A DNA stretch of 64,000 nucleotides from the NCBI GenBank assembly GCA_022457065.1, contig JAJGBQ010000006.1, forward strand, positions 2,542,001 through 2,606,000. The letters run 5' to 3'. The DNA comes from Curvularia sp. ZM96. Taxonomy: Eukaryota > Ascomycota > Dothideomycetes > Pleosporales > Pleosporaceae. The stretch's first letter is position 1, and every line of letters starts with the position of its first letter. This document shows, one piece after another, positions 1-10,274 of the stretch. A model generated the notes under the pieces. The model saw nothing but the letters and a program-made list of their open reading frames with translations, was not told where the DNA came from and did no database searches. The position numbers and the translations under genes are program-made.

Positions 1-232
1 GTTCCGCCCGCACGCCCTGCGACGGAATGTGGAGGAATGACGCTGCAACACCAGGCCGAGGTTCGGCAGTGCACGGCACCGCCCGGCTTAAGGCGTTTTC
101 TGAGCACTTCACTATGCATTTGCCAACTCCTAGAGTCAGGTTGCTCGGCACAACTATTTCTGGAAAATAAATCTTAATAATATACTTGACAGTAACAACA
201 GGCGTAATCATGTTATTCGTAAATCCCATAGT

Positions 233-1889
233 CTAGGCCAGGGCACCCATAGGATCCCACAGCTCCAGCATCTTTGGCTTCTGCTCCAACACCTTTCTAA
301 TCGACGAGCTAACCACACTCGGGTCAACAACGGCTTGGTATACAAATTCATCCATCCATGCGTCGCTCATGACAAAGTATCCCTTGTCGCCTACGCGGTC
401 GCTCCACGAGTTCTCTACCCTCCAGCGCACTGGCTTGCCGTCAACAACGTGAACCGCAGTCAACACCATGGCGTGTGTCATTTGACTCTCTCCAGTCTGC
501 AGACGCTCTGCCTTTGACATTCCGAGCTTGATGTTGAAGCCGAGCTCGTAGTCGAAAAGGTCCGTGTCCATGATGCCCTTGGACGAGTCGGAGTATTTGC
601 CTACATCCGAGCCGAAGAAGACAGGTATACCGCGTTTCAACATGGCGATACAGGCCTCCTTCATCGTCTTCATGTCGACGTTGACGTAGGTCACTGGGCG
701 GCCGTTCCAGACGTTGCCCAGGCGCTTTACGCTGAGTAGGCGGTTGTAGGGGTTTCGCGGGTCGTTGACGAGAGAAAAGAGCGTATGCACATCAGTTCCG
801 GACAACGCGCGGACGATGCGATGGTCGGAAAGCTCCTTGGCAAAGTCGAGGGGCCGTGTAGTGACGGTGCCTAGTTTGCCATCTTTGTCATAGTATTCCC
901 AGGTGAAGGGTTTGTTGGCACATGGTGGAGGCTCAAGCATCAGCGTCAGGATGAGATGGATCTCACGGAGCATCTTCTCCTTTTCGCCAGCAAGCGTTGC
1001 TTTGATGGCTTCGGGCGACATGTTGCTCGAGGCAATGGAACGCAGCCGGACTGCATTCTCACGCAGCTTTGTGGTGATCAGACGGTCCATGATCGACGAG
1101 TTGGTCGCGTTGAACGAATCCGGGTACAGCGAATGGGGCACGAGACCATACTTTTGAACGAGGTTGGCAACCATGTCCCACTGTCCGCCGTCACCCACAG
1201 GGCTGGCCATCAGTGCTTGTACGATACGGCTGTCAATCTCTTCATCCTTTGTGTCCAATATGCTCTCGAGAAAGTAGTTTGCCTTTTCAATCTTGTCCCA
1301 GTAGAAGAGATATGCCTGCGACAGCTGGAACTCGGAGAGCTTGTATCTCTTCATAACGGCGATGCGGAAGACATTGGTGGATGCAAACAGCCAGCATCGT
1401 CCGGACGAAGCTTGGTTTGTGATGGGAGAGCCCTCGAGGGGAATCTTGATGTTGAACTTTTGGGTATCGGAGATGGCGGCTGAGCGGGAGGAGAGGACAG
1501 CATTGGCAGAGTTGGAGCTGAGGGCTGCGAGAGCAAGACGGTTCTGCCGGAGACGTTAGCCGATGGAGAAAGAAAAGAGATAGCAGGGCAGGTGTACCTT
1601 TGGGTCAGCCAGGAGCTCCTTTTCCCATTCTGACACGGACCGGATGGACACGTTCTGCTGATACTTGACAGCGGGAGTGTACTGGGGCGCTGCAGAGGTT
1701 GTCAGTCCCGACTGGAGTTTCTAGATGGCGTAGCAAAGACATACGGGCTTCTGGCTCTCCGTCGACCACAATGTAGCCGTCCTTCTCGTTCACGCACTTG
1801 TCATGGTGCATGTTGAGGGCTTGCAGGCGTTCGAGCAGCTTCTCGTTGATGGCAGCCTCTTCGGATTGCTTGGACTGGTCGGAACCCAT
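233..1889 (-). CDS. Bleomycin hydrolase / cysteine proteinase 1 (peptidase C1B)
   Basis: Papain-fold aminopeptidase of the bleomycin hydrolase/Lap3 family, which in yeast forms a hexameric barrel and trims peptides and homocysteine thiolactone. Exons 1889-1745, 1689-1598 and 1543-233 splice to 515 aa. The active-site Cys lies in the motif QASSGRCWLFAS (about C129), the His in QMTHAMVL (about H436) and the Asn in VENSWSD (about N457). The C-terminus PMGALA matches the family's C-terminal arm, which sits in the active site and sets aminopeptidase register. I chose the ATG at 1889 (MGSDQSK). The frame stays open upstream to 1994 and would add a basic, Asp/Glu-free leader typical of a mitochondrial presequence, so two isoforms are possible. 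Seen: catalytic triad and splice sites. Known: family role. Inferred: dual targeting. Confidence 0.95.
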
Positions 1890-2699
1890 GGTGGATACCG
1901 GGGCGGACGGTCTGGCGGCGACTAAATAGCACGTTGGCCTAACGCGGAGCGATGGGATGGTCGTGTGGGAGAGGTGTGCCGCCTGTCCATTCACCCTCTG
2001 CCGTCCATCATGGTGTCGGCCCTTATCGGGGCTTATCGGCGGGCGGCGCGTGCAAGGGTCGCGTGGCAGACCCGCTGTCTCAGATGGCCCGAGTGGAACG
2101 CGCCGCCTTCCCTCTTGGGCGTGGCTGCGTTGGCAGAGGGCAGCGCGCGATGGGACAGCAACTCAGCCTTGTGATCTTCGCTCCAAGCAGAGGAAAAGAC
2201 GTTCGAGGCCGGGCGCGGGCTGGTATTTTTATTTTACGAGCACCGATGCAGGGCTATGCTAGCCGCTGCCCCATCTCCCCGCCTGCCAGCCCCAACCCAT
2301 CGGCACGAGACCCTGGGCCCGGCAACGGTCAGTTTCAAGTCCTCATGACAGCAACCATCTTGTGTCGAGCCGATGCGGTACCGTTCTGGACATTGAGTGA
2401 ACGCATCTTGTCCTCGTCGACCCATTGACCATGGCCGCGCATTGCCTCCGCCCAACGCGTGTGGCTGCTCGTAAAAGAGATGAAGATAAGCAGGGCCGAA
2501 CGCGTGTTTCATCACCGGCGGCGGCACCTTCCCCTGGATTCAGGCCTGCCAATTGAGCCGCAGCATCAAATTTTGGGTACATTGCGGCGTCGTGCAGTCG
2601 GCCTTGCTACTCATATATTTCCTCCTCTTCGTCGCTTGCTCTGGACCTGCACCCGCCTACTCCCATCCGCAGACTCTGGCACGGCCGCCCTACACCAAC
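1890..2699. other. Intergenic, divergent upstream region
   Basis: About 810 bp between the bleomycin hydrolase start and the four-helix membrane protein start. It is GC-rich with open frames on both strands that show no recognisable protein. It should hold both promoters. No clear TATA box was seen. The T-rich stretch near 2222-2240 is the only compositional feature. Confidence 0.6.
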
Positions 2700-3414
2700 A
2701 TGCAGCAGGAAAAAGGATTCTGGAAGAAGCGCATCCTCGTGCCCTTTTGGATTGTGCGGATATGCATACTGCTCTTGATCATCATTGTCTCCGGCATCGC
2801 GCTGAGCCAGTTAGATAGCATCAAAGATATCACCAGACCCGGTGTAGGGTACGACGACACGGACACTCATATGCACGCGCATGCACTGACAGCCAGCAGC
2901 TCAGTCGTCTTCTTCATGATCTTGATGGTCATCGTCCTGTTGATTGACGTCCTCAACATCGTCCTCTTCCTTCGAGATGCGCTCAAGCCAGGGCCCTTCC
3001 TCACAACGTCTTCGGTCCAGACTGGCTTCTTCGCAGGCATCTTAATCATCGAGTTCATATCCATTGGAAGAGGCGTGAGCGCAGTCGGGCTCGCATTCAG
3101 CATCTTTGCCTTGTATGTTTAGCCGGCTCTGTTGCAACGTAGTGTACTGACTGGCATGCTACAGCCTTTCCTTCTTCGGTCTCCAAATCTACGCAATCAT
3201 CAAGTATCGTCGCGCAAAGGCTGCAGCCCAGCGCGGCCACTATGCGCCTGCCCATAATCCCGCTACGGATTTACACGCCACTCCATACGTTGGCGCGCCC
3301 GACCACAATATTCAAAGCACCGCATACCATTCGCAGACGTATCCGCCTACCGCCACGCACGGTGCTTCAAATGATTACTACCAGCAGCCGATGAAGCCTG
3401 CTCACATAGTATAA
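2700..3414 (+). CDS. Four-transmembrane hypothetical protein
   Basis: Exons 2700-3112 and 3165-3414 give 220 aa. Four hydrophobic segments are visible: about residues 12-36 (WIVRICILLLIIIVSGIAL), 68-92 (VVFFMILMVIVLLIDVLNIV), 102-117 and 124-146 across the splice junction. They are followed by a basic stretch (KYRRAKAAAQRG) and a polar His/Tyr/Pro-rich tail of about 60 residues. The layout resembles MARVEL-like or small fungal membrane proteins, but no diagnostic motif was recognised. The ATG at 2700 is preferred because the helix-flanking sequence begins there. The frame is also open from 2553, where a hydrophobic leader could be encoded, so the start is uncertain. Function unknown. Confidence 0.75.
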
Positions 3415-4329
3415 TGGGCTTGTAAAACCATAATGACCAAGGAGTTTGGGTGAATTAGGGCAGTCTCTTTATAGCAAGGTGCTGTTTGCGCCAAGGTGCC
3501 AAAAGCTTGTCCGAGGTACTGCGAACGGGATCACGAGGAATATCTTGATCAACGCAAGACGGGGAGGTTCGCGGATATCCCGCGCCGTTTGCTAACGTGC
3601 AGAAATGACTCGCGTTATTTTTCTTTCGCACAAAGCGCGCAGGAATCGCATCCATGCGTGTTATGATTTTTCTGTCAGGTACAGGATCGATCGGCCTGGG
3701 ATCATTCGTCACCTTGATTTTCTGTGGGGAGCGGGCCGTTGGATCCATGTACCAGCGGTGGGAATAGTCGTATAGGGCAGGAGTAAAAGGATCAGAGTTT
3801 AGAAAGTGTTAATGTGTACTTGAGAAAAAGATCCAATACCCGACCTGGCGGTTCGAGTGGAACAAAGCGTGAATGACGTCCCAGTATCAGCACACGTGTG
3901 GACACGCGCCGGGCGCTGTTGCCAGTTCTAGTGGCAGACGCCGAGACACTAAGACACGTTAGTCTACAATCGTCGCCTTGGGAGCGTTTCCGCTACGGAG
4001 GTCAACCTCCACTCACAGCACGAAAGCCGACGACCTCCAGCATGTCGCGGTCGTGCTCATTAATGCGGCGAGCAATCACATCGCTGTTCTGCGCACGTTG
4101 CAACCAGTTTGTGGCTTTGCCAGGGCAGTGTTTCCTGCGCTCCTATTCCTTCCCAGCTTGCATAATGTCACCGAGTCGTTTACAAAGGACTAAGCACATG
4201 GGTAGAAATGTATATGTATAGACGGTCAAGTACGACCTTTGCTCCAGCGCGCTTCTTTGCCTCGCCAAATCCTCTGTCTAGAACTCAGCTCCGGTGACAT
4301 TCGCTTTTACCTCATTCGTTCCAGCAAGT
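3415..4329. other. Intergenic region
   Basis: About 915 bp between the membrane protein and the SurE-type gene. Short open frames occur (3455-3748 minus, 3898-4221 plus) but show no recognisable domain, splice structure or compositional support. It presumably contains the 3' end of the former gene and the promoter of the latter. Confidence 0.5.
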
Positions 4330-5286
4330 ATGCGATCATTCCTTCTTCTCGCTGCGGCGGCGGCGCCACTGGCTCAAGCAGTCCGTATCATCCAGTCCAA
4401 CGATGACGGCTGGTCTGAAGCCAACCTCCGGACCTTCTTCGATGTTTTGAACGCAGCAGGCCATCAAGCCGTGCTCTCTGGACCAGCTGAGAACCAGTCA
4501 GGCAAAGGTTTGTAACCAAACACGCCTATGACACCAACACATGTACTAACTCTCCAAGGCTCGTCCGACAAAGCGCCGACTACTGTCGACAGCGACGGCT
4601 GCATCCACAACTCTTGCCCTGGCGGAAGCCCTCCAACCGGAGCCAATGCAACCGATCCTCGTCTGAACTACGTCAACTCATTTCCTGTAACCGCCATTAA
4701 AAATGGTATCGACGTTACTGCGCCCGCCCTCTGGAACGGGGCCAAGCCCGAACTCGCCCTAACCGGACCGAATGTCGGCAGCAATGTGGCTGTCCAACTG
4801 CCCTTTTCTGGCACCGTTGGTGCGGCTGTCTACGCAGCCAAGACAGCGCAGATCCCAGCCATTGCCTTCTCAGGCAAGACTGGCGACCCCACCGCATGGA
4901 ATGCACCCACGCCGTTGCACAGCAAAGTCTATGCCGACCTGGCCCTCAATGTTACCAACACCATCATCCAGAGCGGCAAGCCCTACCTCCCGCCCAACAC
5001 CTTCCTCAACGTCAACTTTCCAGACGTCTCCGAATCGCGATGCAGTGACCCCAGCCAGTTCAAGTACATCTTCACCCGTATCAATACCGGTCTGTTCAGC
5101 CAGCGTGATGCCGACTGGTGCGGCAGCACCCGTCTGCCATGGGAGGCGGATGTGATTCTCTTCAGGGGCCAGGATTGCTACGTCACTATTAGCCCCGGCG
5201 ACGTAGACAAGTCGACGGTCAACGATGCTGCGATCCAGACTCAGATTATCAACAAGCTCAAGCCCATTCTGTCGTGCTTGCCTTAG
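4330..5286 (+). CDS. Secreted SurE-family 5'/3'-nucleotidase (acid phosphatase)
   Basis: Exons 4330-4507 and 4559-5286 (51-nt intron) give 301 aa. The first 18 or so residues (MRSFLLLAAAAAPLAQA) form a signal peptide, so the protein should enter the secretory pathway. Directly after it comes VRIIQSNDDGW, the N-terminal SurE motif whose Asn-Asp-Asp residues bind the divalent metal. Further SurE features are ALTGPNVGSN (the NxG element) and AIAFSG. SurE enzymes dephosphorylate nucleoside monophosphates. The secreted fungal versions are usually annotated as acid phosphatases, and a phosphate-scavenging role is inferred. The ATG at 4330 is preferred over an in-frame codon at 4294 because the signal peptide begins there. 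Confidence 0.9.
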
Positions 5287-5847
5287 GGTATTGTAATGGT
5301 ACTTGAGTGGAGAATTTATGAGACAATACTACGATTCAACGATGGACGTGGTCTATTCTTGACCAGCCTTGATGTAAATGAACGACTCGTGAAGGGGAAC
5401 TCACTCTGATGTTTCGACCCTATGAAAGCAAGGCTGGATGAAACATCCATCTTGAAGTATTATTAGCTACAATATCAATCAACCAAATATATCCCACACG
5501 CATAACCTCGCCTCTTATCTTAGCCAATTAGTAGTGTGCTATCCACTCGTTTTTCAGGCGAGTTTCAGAACCGACGTTCTGATATCACTATACACCTTAC
5601 TACCTAAAACCCCCTTACCATCCGATCGCGCTTGCGGCGTTACTACTACGGCCTCATGACTCATGATACACCCACTAGTACCGCTAGTCTACTCTGTCTC
5701 CACTTTTATTCACCGTGCGCCCTATCGACGATACATCACCAACACCTAACTTTTGTCCTCCAAGTCCAGGTGCCAGAAATTTGATATCATTGCCAATGTA
5801 TATGTGCGAATTCAGAGATTAGTCATCAGAACAACAAACACCTCCTC
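5287..5847. other. Intergenic region upstream of tRNA-Pro
   Basis: About 560 bp between the SurE gene and the tRNA-Pro gene. No gene, repeat or regulatory motif stands out. Confidence 0.5.
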
Positions 5848-5932
5848 GGCCTGATGGTCTAGTCGTATGATTCCTGCTTTGGGTTCGCTCCTAAACTGCA
5901 GGAGGCCCCGGGTTCAAATCCCGGTCAGGCCC
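5848..5932 (+). tRNA. tRNA-Pro(UGG) with 13-nt anticodon-loop intron
   Basis: Cloverleaf read directly. The acceptor stem GGCCTGA (5848-5854) pairs with TCAGGCC (5925-5931), followed by discriminator C 5932. The anticodon stem CCTGC pairs with GCAGG and the loop contains TGG. A 13-nt intron (5884-5896) follows position 37, the canonical site, leaving a 72-nt tRNA. The T arm CCGGG-TTCAAAT-CCCGG holds an uninterrupted B box. T runs at 5950-5954 and 5958-5962 can terminate Pol III. Odd point: the D loop reads AGTCGTAT, so the near-invariant G18 appears to be C (position 5864); the second tRNA-Pro in this window has AGTGGTAT. This could weaken the G18-psi55 tertiary contact. Confidence 0.93.
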
Positions 5933-6244
5933 CTTGGACGTTAACTTTCTTTTTGCCTTTTTGTGTGTCAACTGCTGGAGTTTTTTATACATAACTAAGC
6001 TTAATCAACCTTTTTCAATTTTGTAACGCACATCATGGCGAGAGAAATTACGCTTTTTAAAGTCAAATAAGGTCCGGATCAATAACTAATCATTTTACTA
6101 CTTAAATTCAGTAGTTAAAGCGATAGTACGAAAAAATACATCGAAAAGAGGTATCATGACAAATGCAAAATCAACAAACGTGTGAACAGCAACTTCCCAT
6201 GGTATCGTTCCCAGATCCCAAACTCCAAACAAAAAACATACAAA
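5933..6244. other. Intergenic region downstream of tRNA-Pro
   Basis: About 310 bp, AT-rich, between the tRNA and the stop codon of the AT-hook gene. It holds the Pol III T runs and presumably the AT-hook gene's 3' untranslated region. Nothing else is recognisable. Confidence 0.5.
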
Positions 6245-9200
6245 TCAAGACCGCCCCGCTGTCTGCGGCCACTCAATATACAGCGACCTGGAGCGATCAA
6301 TCTCGCGCCCGGCGCGCTCATCTCTCCTCACGCTCTCGCCCATGACGACCGTAGCCAGACGCTGCAGCACGTCTTCGCCCGAGATCCAGTCGCCGCGTCT
6401 ACCCGGCGCACAGTTGCCGATTTCCAGCTTCCTGCCTGCAACCTGCTCGTACTCGAACTCGCTGCGGAGACTCATCAGCTCCATGAAGACGCTGCAGAGG
6501 ACGACGAGCTCGGCTGTCATGACCATGCTGTAGCCCCAGGCGTGGAAGACAGCGCCCACGTAAGGTAGGTTGCCGTTTTCGGCGAGGAAGCGGCGGAGGA
6601 GGTGGCCGTTTGTTCGAGACAGTGGGGTGGGAGGGACGTTGAAAGGGCAGAAGAGCGCGGGGTGTTTGAGGTGCGTGGTGTAGAGTTTATCGAGGGCTTT
6701 GTAGTGTGTCCTTGTCCATGGCTCGACTTTTGGTAGCGGTGTCATGCGAGAAAGGATAGGGTGTGGTTGCGGTTGAGGCTGAGGTTCAGGTAGGCGTGAG
6801 GAGGTTGACTTTGCACTCAATGTCACGGCGGGCCGTGGAGCAGGCTGTGGAGCGGGCTGAGCAGCTACGCTGGGGCTGGTCTCTGGCTCCTCGCTAGAGC
6901 TGGATCCAGACGACAACTCGATGACTTCTGGTTGCTTGGAACGCGCCAATGGTTTTCGTGGCTGTGCTGTGGGCGCATCCTCTGAGCGCTGCGCTGTCTT
7001 GGAAAGTGGCGAAGGTTTGCGCGCAGATAGCAGCCGCTGCTCGAATCGTTGCTGCATCTTTGGCGGGCTCGATGGCAGCTGGCTTATGTCCTGGTGTGTT
7101 CTGCTCATCTCAGTAACCTCTACGATGTCATTCAGACTCCGTTCTTGTGGCTCGTATGCGTCAAGGTACTCATTGGCCTCCTCACGCACTCGTACAATGG
7201 TAGAAGCTGTGTTGCCTTCCATCTCCATACGGAATTGCTGTTGGTCCGATGCTGCCGAGATCTTGCTATCGCCATCAACAACCGTGTGGAACGGCGAGCT
7301 TTGCGCGAGTGGCAACGTAGATTCCTCAAACTGCTGCACGGAGCTTGTGGAAATATCACCGCTGTGAAGCTCCCGCCTCAAAGGACTGCTCTTCTTTGGC
7401 GAACTCATGATTGCAGCGAAGCGCGGTGGCATATCCAAGAATGGGTTTGCCATTGCTTTCGGTGGCGTCTTTTTCGGAGGCGTCTTCTGCGTTGTCGTGG
7501 GTGGAGAAGATTCTGGTACAAAGCTTTCACCCTGGTCAAGAAGCTCAGAAAGGCTCACTTTCTCCGCCTCCGGTCTCCTTGGTCGCCGCCTTTGAAACTG
7601 AGCAGGACGCTTCTGGTCTGATACACTGGGCACATCCGGCTTAAAGAACATACCAGCATCGTCACTTTCCTCGCCCTCAGTGTTTGGTTTGCTAGCCTGC
7701 ATATGCTGCTCCTCAGGTTGTGCAGAGTCAACCTTTTGGTCGTCTTCGTTGTCCTTTGATTGTTGAGTGTCTTGTTCCGTGCGTTCCGGTGCAGGTTCAC
7801 GCCGCGAATCTGTTCCCTCGTTCACCTTCTTACGACGCCAGGTTCGGGCAACCCTACCACGAGCAGGTCTGACAACGCTGGCATCTGTGAAGAGATCTTG
7901 TTCTTTAGGAGATCTTTCTGCTGAAGGTTCCTCTGGGTGTGTTGAAATCATTGAGCGACTGGCCTCCTCTTGCCAGATATCACCAAAGTCATCATGTTGG
8001 ACCGGCTCTTCTTCTGCAAGACCTGCGACACCCCCCCTAGCCTCTTCCATGTCGGCATCCCGTTGACTTTGATTTCCAGCCGCGCGCGGGGGAGTGTCGG
8101 CTCGCCAGCTCATTGCGGACTCGCTCCTCGCAGGGCTCATGGGCGTTTTGTCCGACTCTTCAACATCCAAGACCGGGTACTGGACGTCGCTCGCTGCGAC
8201 CGCTGGTCCCGCCGCTGTGACGACATGATCCTGGTCTTCGGGTGTAAGAAGACGCGATTGTTGATATTTTCGTTTCGTTCGGAACACACCTGCTTTTGGC
8301 GCTACTGTGGGTTGAGCCCTGATGGGACTCGAACGCCCAGGCGCAATATCCTCCTCTGTCTGGCCCTGAGCAAGTTGCTCACCAAGTCGCAGGCCTGCTT
8401 GAAGATCCTTGCGCGTCCCTGAGCTGAAACCACGGAAAAGATCATCCAGTGAACCTCGCTTTGCACCGGACGTCTTTTGTGATGCATCTGGGGTGAGCCG
8501 GTTAGGATCCAGCAGGCCTTGTAAAGCTACGCCAGCAGTAACCGCTCGCCCAAGTGTGGGAGACGGAGATTTGGTCGGGGTAGGTTGAACAGGCTGTAGA
8601 GCTGGTGGAGCTGTTGGGACCTCGTAATCCATCGCGGGTGTAACGTGGCGCGAAAGTTTGGGCCGTCCTGGGTCGGTGAGTGCGGTCTCTGCGCTGGCTT
8701 GGGCCACGGATACCTGCTCGTCACGAGTTGAACGTTCGGGCTCCGATGCAACATGAGTAGCCGGTCCCAAGTACTCGTGTCTGAGCGATGATCCAGCTTG
8801 TGAAGCAGTTGCAGTCTGCACGCCCTGGGGCTTTGGTGGGCTGGGTCGTGCGATATTGTTTCTCAAAGATTCCACCGATATCATGCTAAAGGTGCCATCC
8901 AACATGGTCGTGTCATCTAGCATCCTCGTGGTAGGTTCGTCAAAGGCGAATTTCTGACCCTGTGTCCTATCATCTCTGTCATCATCTTCGTAGTCTTGCA
9001 TATTTTGACTTCCGACGTCTCCAACTGCATTCGATGCGTCATCACCTGAATCGCTGGATTGCGCCGAGGTTTCGCTTGGTGTGAGTGCGTCTTGTTGGTC
9101 ATCGTCCAGTTCATTTAGGGGTTGGACCTCCGGGAGATCGTCGTCGTCGTCGTCTCCGCTGGGTGGTGTTAGGGCACCGTCGTCGTCTTCGTCAGATTCA

Positions 9201-10078
9201 AGAATGGCTACCCGGTTCGCATGCGGAGTGCCTCTGCGCTCACGCAAACTGTTCCTCATGCTTGACTGAGCTGGTGTGCCTAGGCTGGGAGAGGGCTCAG
9301 ATTGTGTTGGCGACGTGCGCAATGCATCATCCATGGTCTGAAGGTCCGGACGAGATGGTTCCGCAAATGGCGAACCCTTTTCTGAGCTCCTCGACCTCGT
9401 ACCCGCCGATGGGAGAGGCGTTTCTTCACGAGGAGATTCTGGGGTAGTTTCAGGTCTTCCCATAGCAGTATTTTCTTCGTAATGGGATGGCTCCACGCTC
9501 TTCCTTGGGCGACCCCTCCGCTTCCTGGGCGGTATGTCGGTGTCCACATCAGCTGCGGTCGAATCTCCGCCTCCAACGATTTTGGTTGGAGAACTGAATT
9601 GTGCAGGTCTCTTGATCGGTGTCGCTTTGCGCTTCGGCTTCGGCGTTGATCCGGTCTCAGACTTCCTGGGCCGGCCGCGGGGGCGCTTGACTGGGGAGGA
9701 CGCATCGGGGTCTTTCAGTGGTACGGTCGTGGTTCTTGTTCTCGTCACTCTCTTTACCGAAGGCGATTCGGCATTCTCTCCGTCCTCTGGTTCGGCCTGG
9801 ACGGTGACCTTGATGCGCCAGGGGCTGGCGCCATTCCCTCGCGGTGTGCTCAAGACCATGGACTTGGAGGGCGACGAGAAGACCATTTCCGAAGGTCCTG
9901 GTCTGCGGCCCGGTTTGTTTGGCGAGCTTGCCAGCATGGGTTTCCTGGGGCTGGGCTTGCGAGGTGATGAGGTGATGTTTTCGTCGAAAGAAATTGCCAG
10001 GGGATCCGGGCTCGAGTCGTTGCTGCGATCCGAGTAGGCATGTTCGCTCGCCGTCAGGCTGCGGCCGCGGGGCGCCAT
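6245..10078 (-). CDS. AT-hook DNA-binding protein, large, mostly disordered
   Basis: Single exon, 1277 aa from the ATG at 10078 (MAPRGRSL). Two AT-hooks are visible at about residues 132-139 (RPRGRPRK) and 185-194 (RKRRGRPRKS), which would bind the minor groove of AT-rich DNA. The N-terminal 200 residues are full of SP-K/R motifs (SSPRKPSPRKP, SSPTK, SSPVK), likely CDK-type sites. There are acidic runs (DDDDDDLPE) and long low-complexity stretches. A SUMO-interaction-like motif, EVIELSS followed by Ser/Glu residues, lies at about nt 6885-6931. The last 170 residues (from SRMTPLPKVEPW) look folded and hydrophobic, suggesting a conserved C-terminal domain of unknown role. It is divergent from the Yen1 gene with 196 bp between start codons. 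A nuclear chromatin role is inferred. Confidence 0.85.
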   Translation of the reverse strand: MAPRGRSLTASEHAYSDRSNDSSPDPLAISFDENITSSPRKPSPRKPMLASSPNKPGRRPGPSEMVFSSPSKSMVLSTPRGNGASPWRIKVTVQAEPEDGENAESPSVKRVTRTRTTTVPLKDPDASSPVKRPRGRPRKSETGSTPKPKRKATPIKRPAQFSSPTKIVGGGDSTAADVDTDIPPRKRRGRPRKSVEPSHYEENTAMGRPETTPESPREETPLPSAGTRSRSSEKGSPFAEPSRPDLQTMDDALRTSPTQSEPSPSLGTPAQSSMRNSLRERRGTPHANRVAILESDEDDDGALTPPSGDDDDDDLPEVQPLNELDDDQQDALTPSETSAQSSDSGDDASNAVGDVGSQNMQDYEDDDRDDRTQGQKFAFDEPTTRMLDDTTMLDGTFSMISVESLRNNIARPSPPKPQGVQTATASQAGSSLRHEYLGPATHVASEPERSTRDEQVSVAQASAETALTDPGRPKLSRHVTPAMDYEVPTAPPALQPVQPTPTKSPSPTLGRAVTAGVALQGLLDPNRLTPDASQKTSGAKRGSLDDLFRGFSSGTRKDLQAGLRLGEQLAQGQTEEDIAPGRSSPIRAQPTVAPKAGVFRTKRKYQQSRLLTPEDQDHVVTAAGPAVAASDVQYPVLDVEESDKTPMSPARSESAMSWRADTPPRAAGNQSQRDADMEEARGGVAGLAEEEPVQHDDFGDIWQEEASRSMISTHPEEPSAERSPKEQDLFTDASVVRPARGRVARTWRRKKVNEGTDSRREPAPERTEQDTQQSKDNEDDQKVDSAQPEEQHMQASKPNTEGEESDDAGMFFKPDVPSVSDQKRPAQFQRRRPRRPEAEKVSLSELLDQGESFVPESSPPTTTQKTPPKKTPPKAMANPFLDMPPRFAAIMSSPKKSSPLRRELHSGDISTSSVQQFEESTLPLAQSSPFHTVVDGDSKISAASDQQQFRMEMEGNTASTIVRVREEANEYLDAYEPQERSLNDIVEVTEMSRTHQDISQLPSSPPKMQQRFEQRLLSARKPSPLSKTAQRSEDAPTAQPRKPLARSKQPEVIELSSGSSSSEEPETSPSVAAQPAPQPAPRPAVTLSAKSTSSRLPEPQPQPQPHPILSRMTPLPKVEPWTRTHYKALDKLYTTHLKHPALFCPFNVPPTPLSRTNGHLLRRFLAENGNLPYVGAVFHAWGYSMVMTAELVVLCSVFMELMSLRSEFEYEQVAGRKLEIGNCAPGRRGDWISGEDVLQRLATVVMGESVRRDERAGREIDRSRSLYIEWPQTAGRS

Positions 10079-10274
10079 GTTCAAGGGTCTTTGTGAGGAT
10101 GATGGAGGTTGTTAGTGCAATAGGGTCGGCGTGGTGGGGAATCAACGTGCATCCGTGGGCATGCGGGCCGGGTGACGCGTTGTTGTCGTGGCAACAATCT
10201 AATCACCACGCGCTGGGCGCAACATTGCACAAGGCAGCCGAGTCGACAATTGAAGGTCGGAGCATGGAGTCGCA
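10079..10274. promoter_or_regulatory. Bidirectional promoter of AT-hook gene and YEN1
   Basis: Only 196 bp separate the two start codons, so both genes share this control region. It contains one perfect MluI cell-cycle box, ACGCGT (10175-10180), the MBF site of G1/S genes in yeasts. A single 6-mer can occur by chance, so MBF control is a hypothesis. Confidence 0.5.

Noticed and set aside
3455..3748. 97-codon open frame on the minus strand
   Set aside because: No recognisable family, no splice context, and it sits between two well-supported genes without spacing for its own promoter; likely chance.
3898..4221. 107-codon open frame on the plus strand
   Set aside because: Cys/Arg/Ser-rich with no domain or compositional support; probably the promoter/leader region of the SurE gene.
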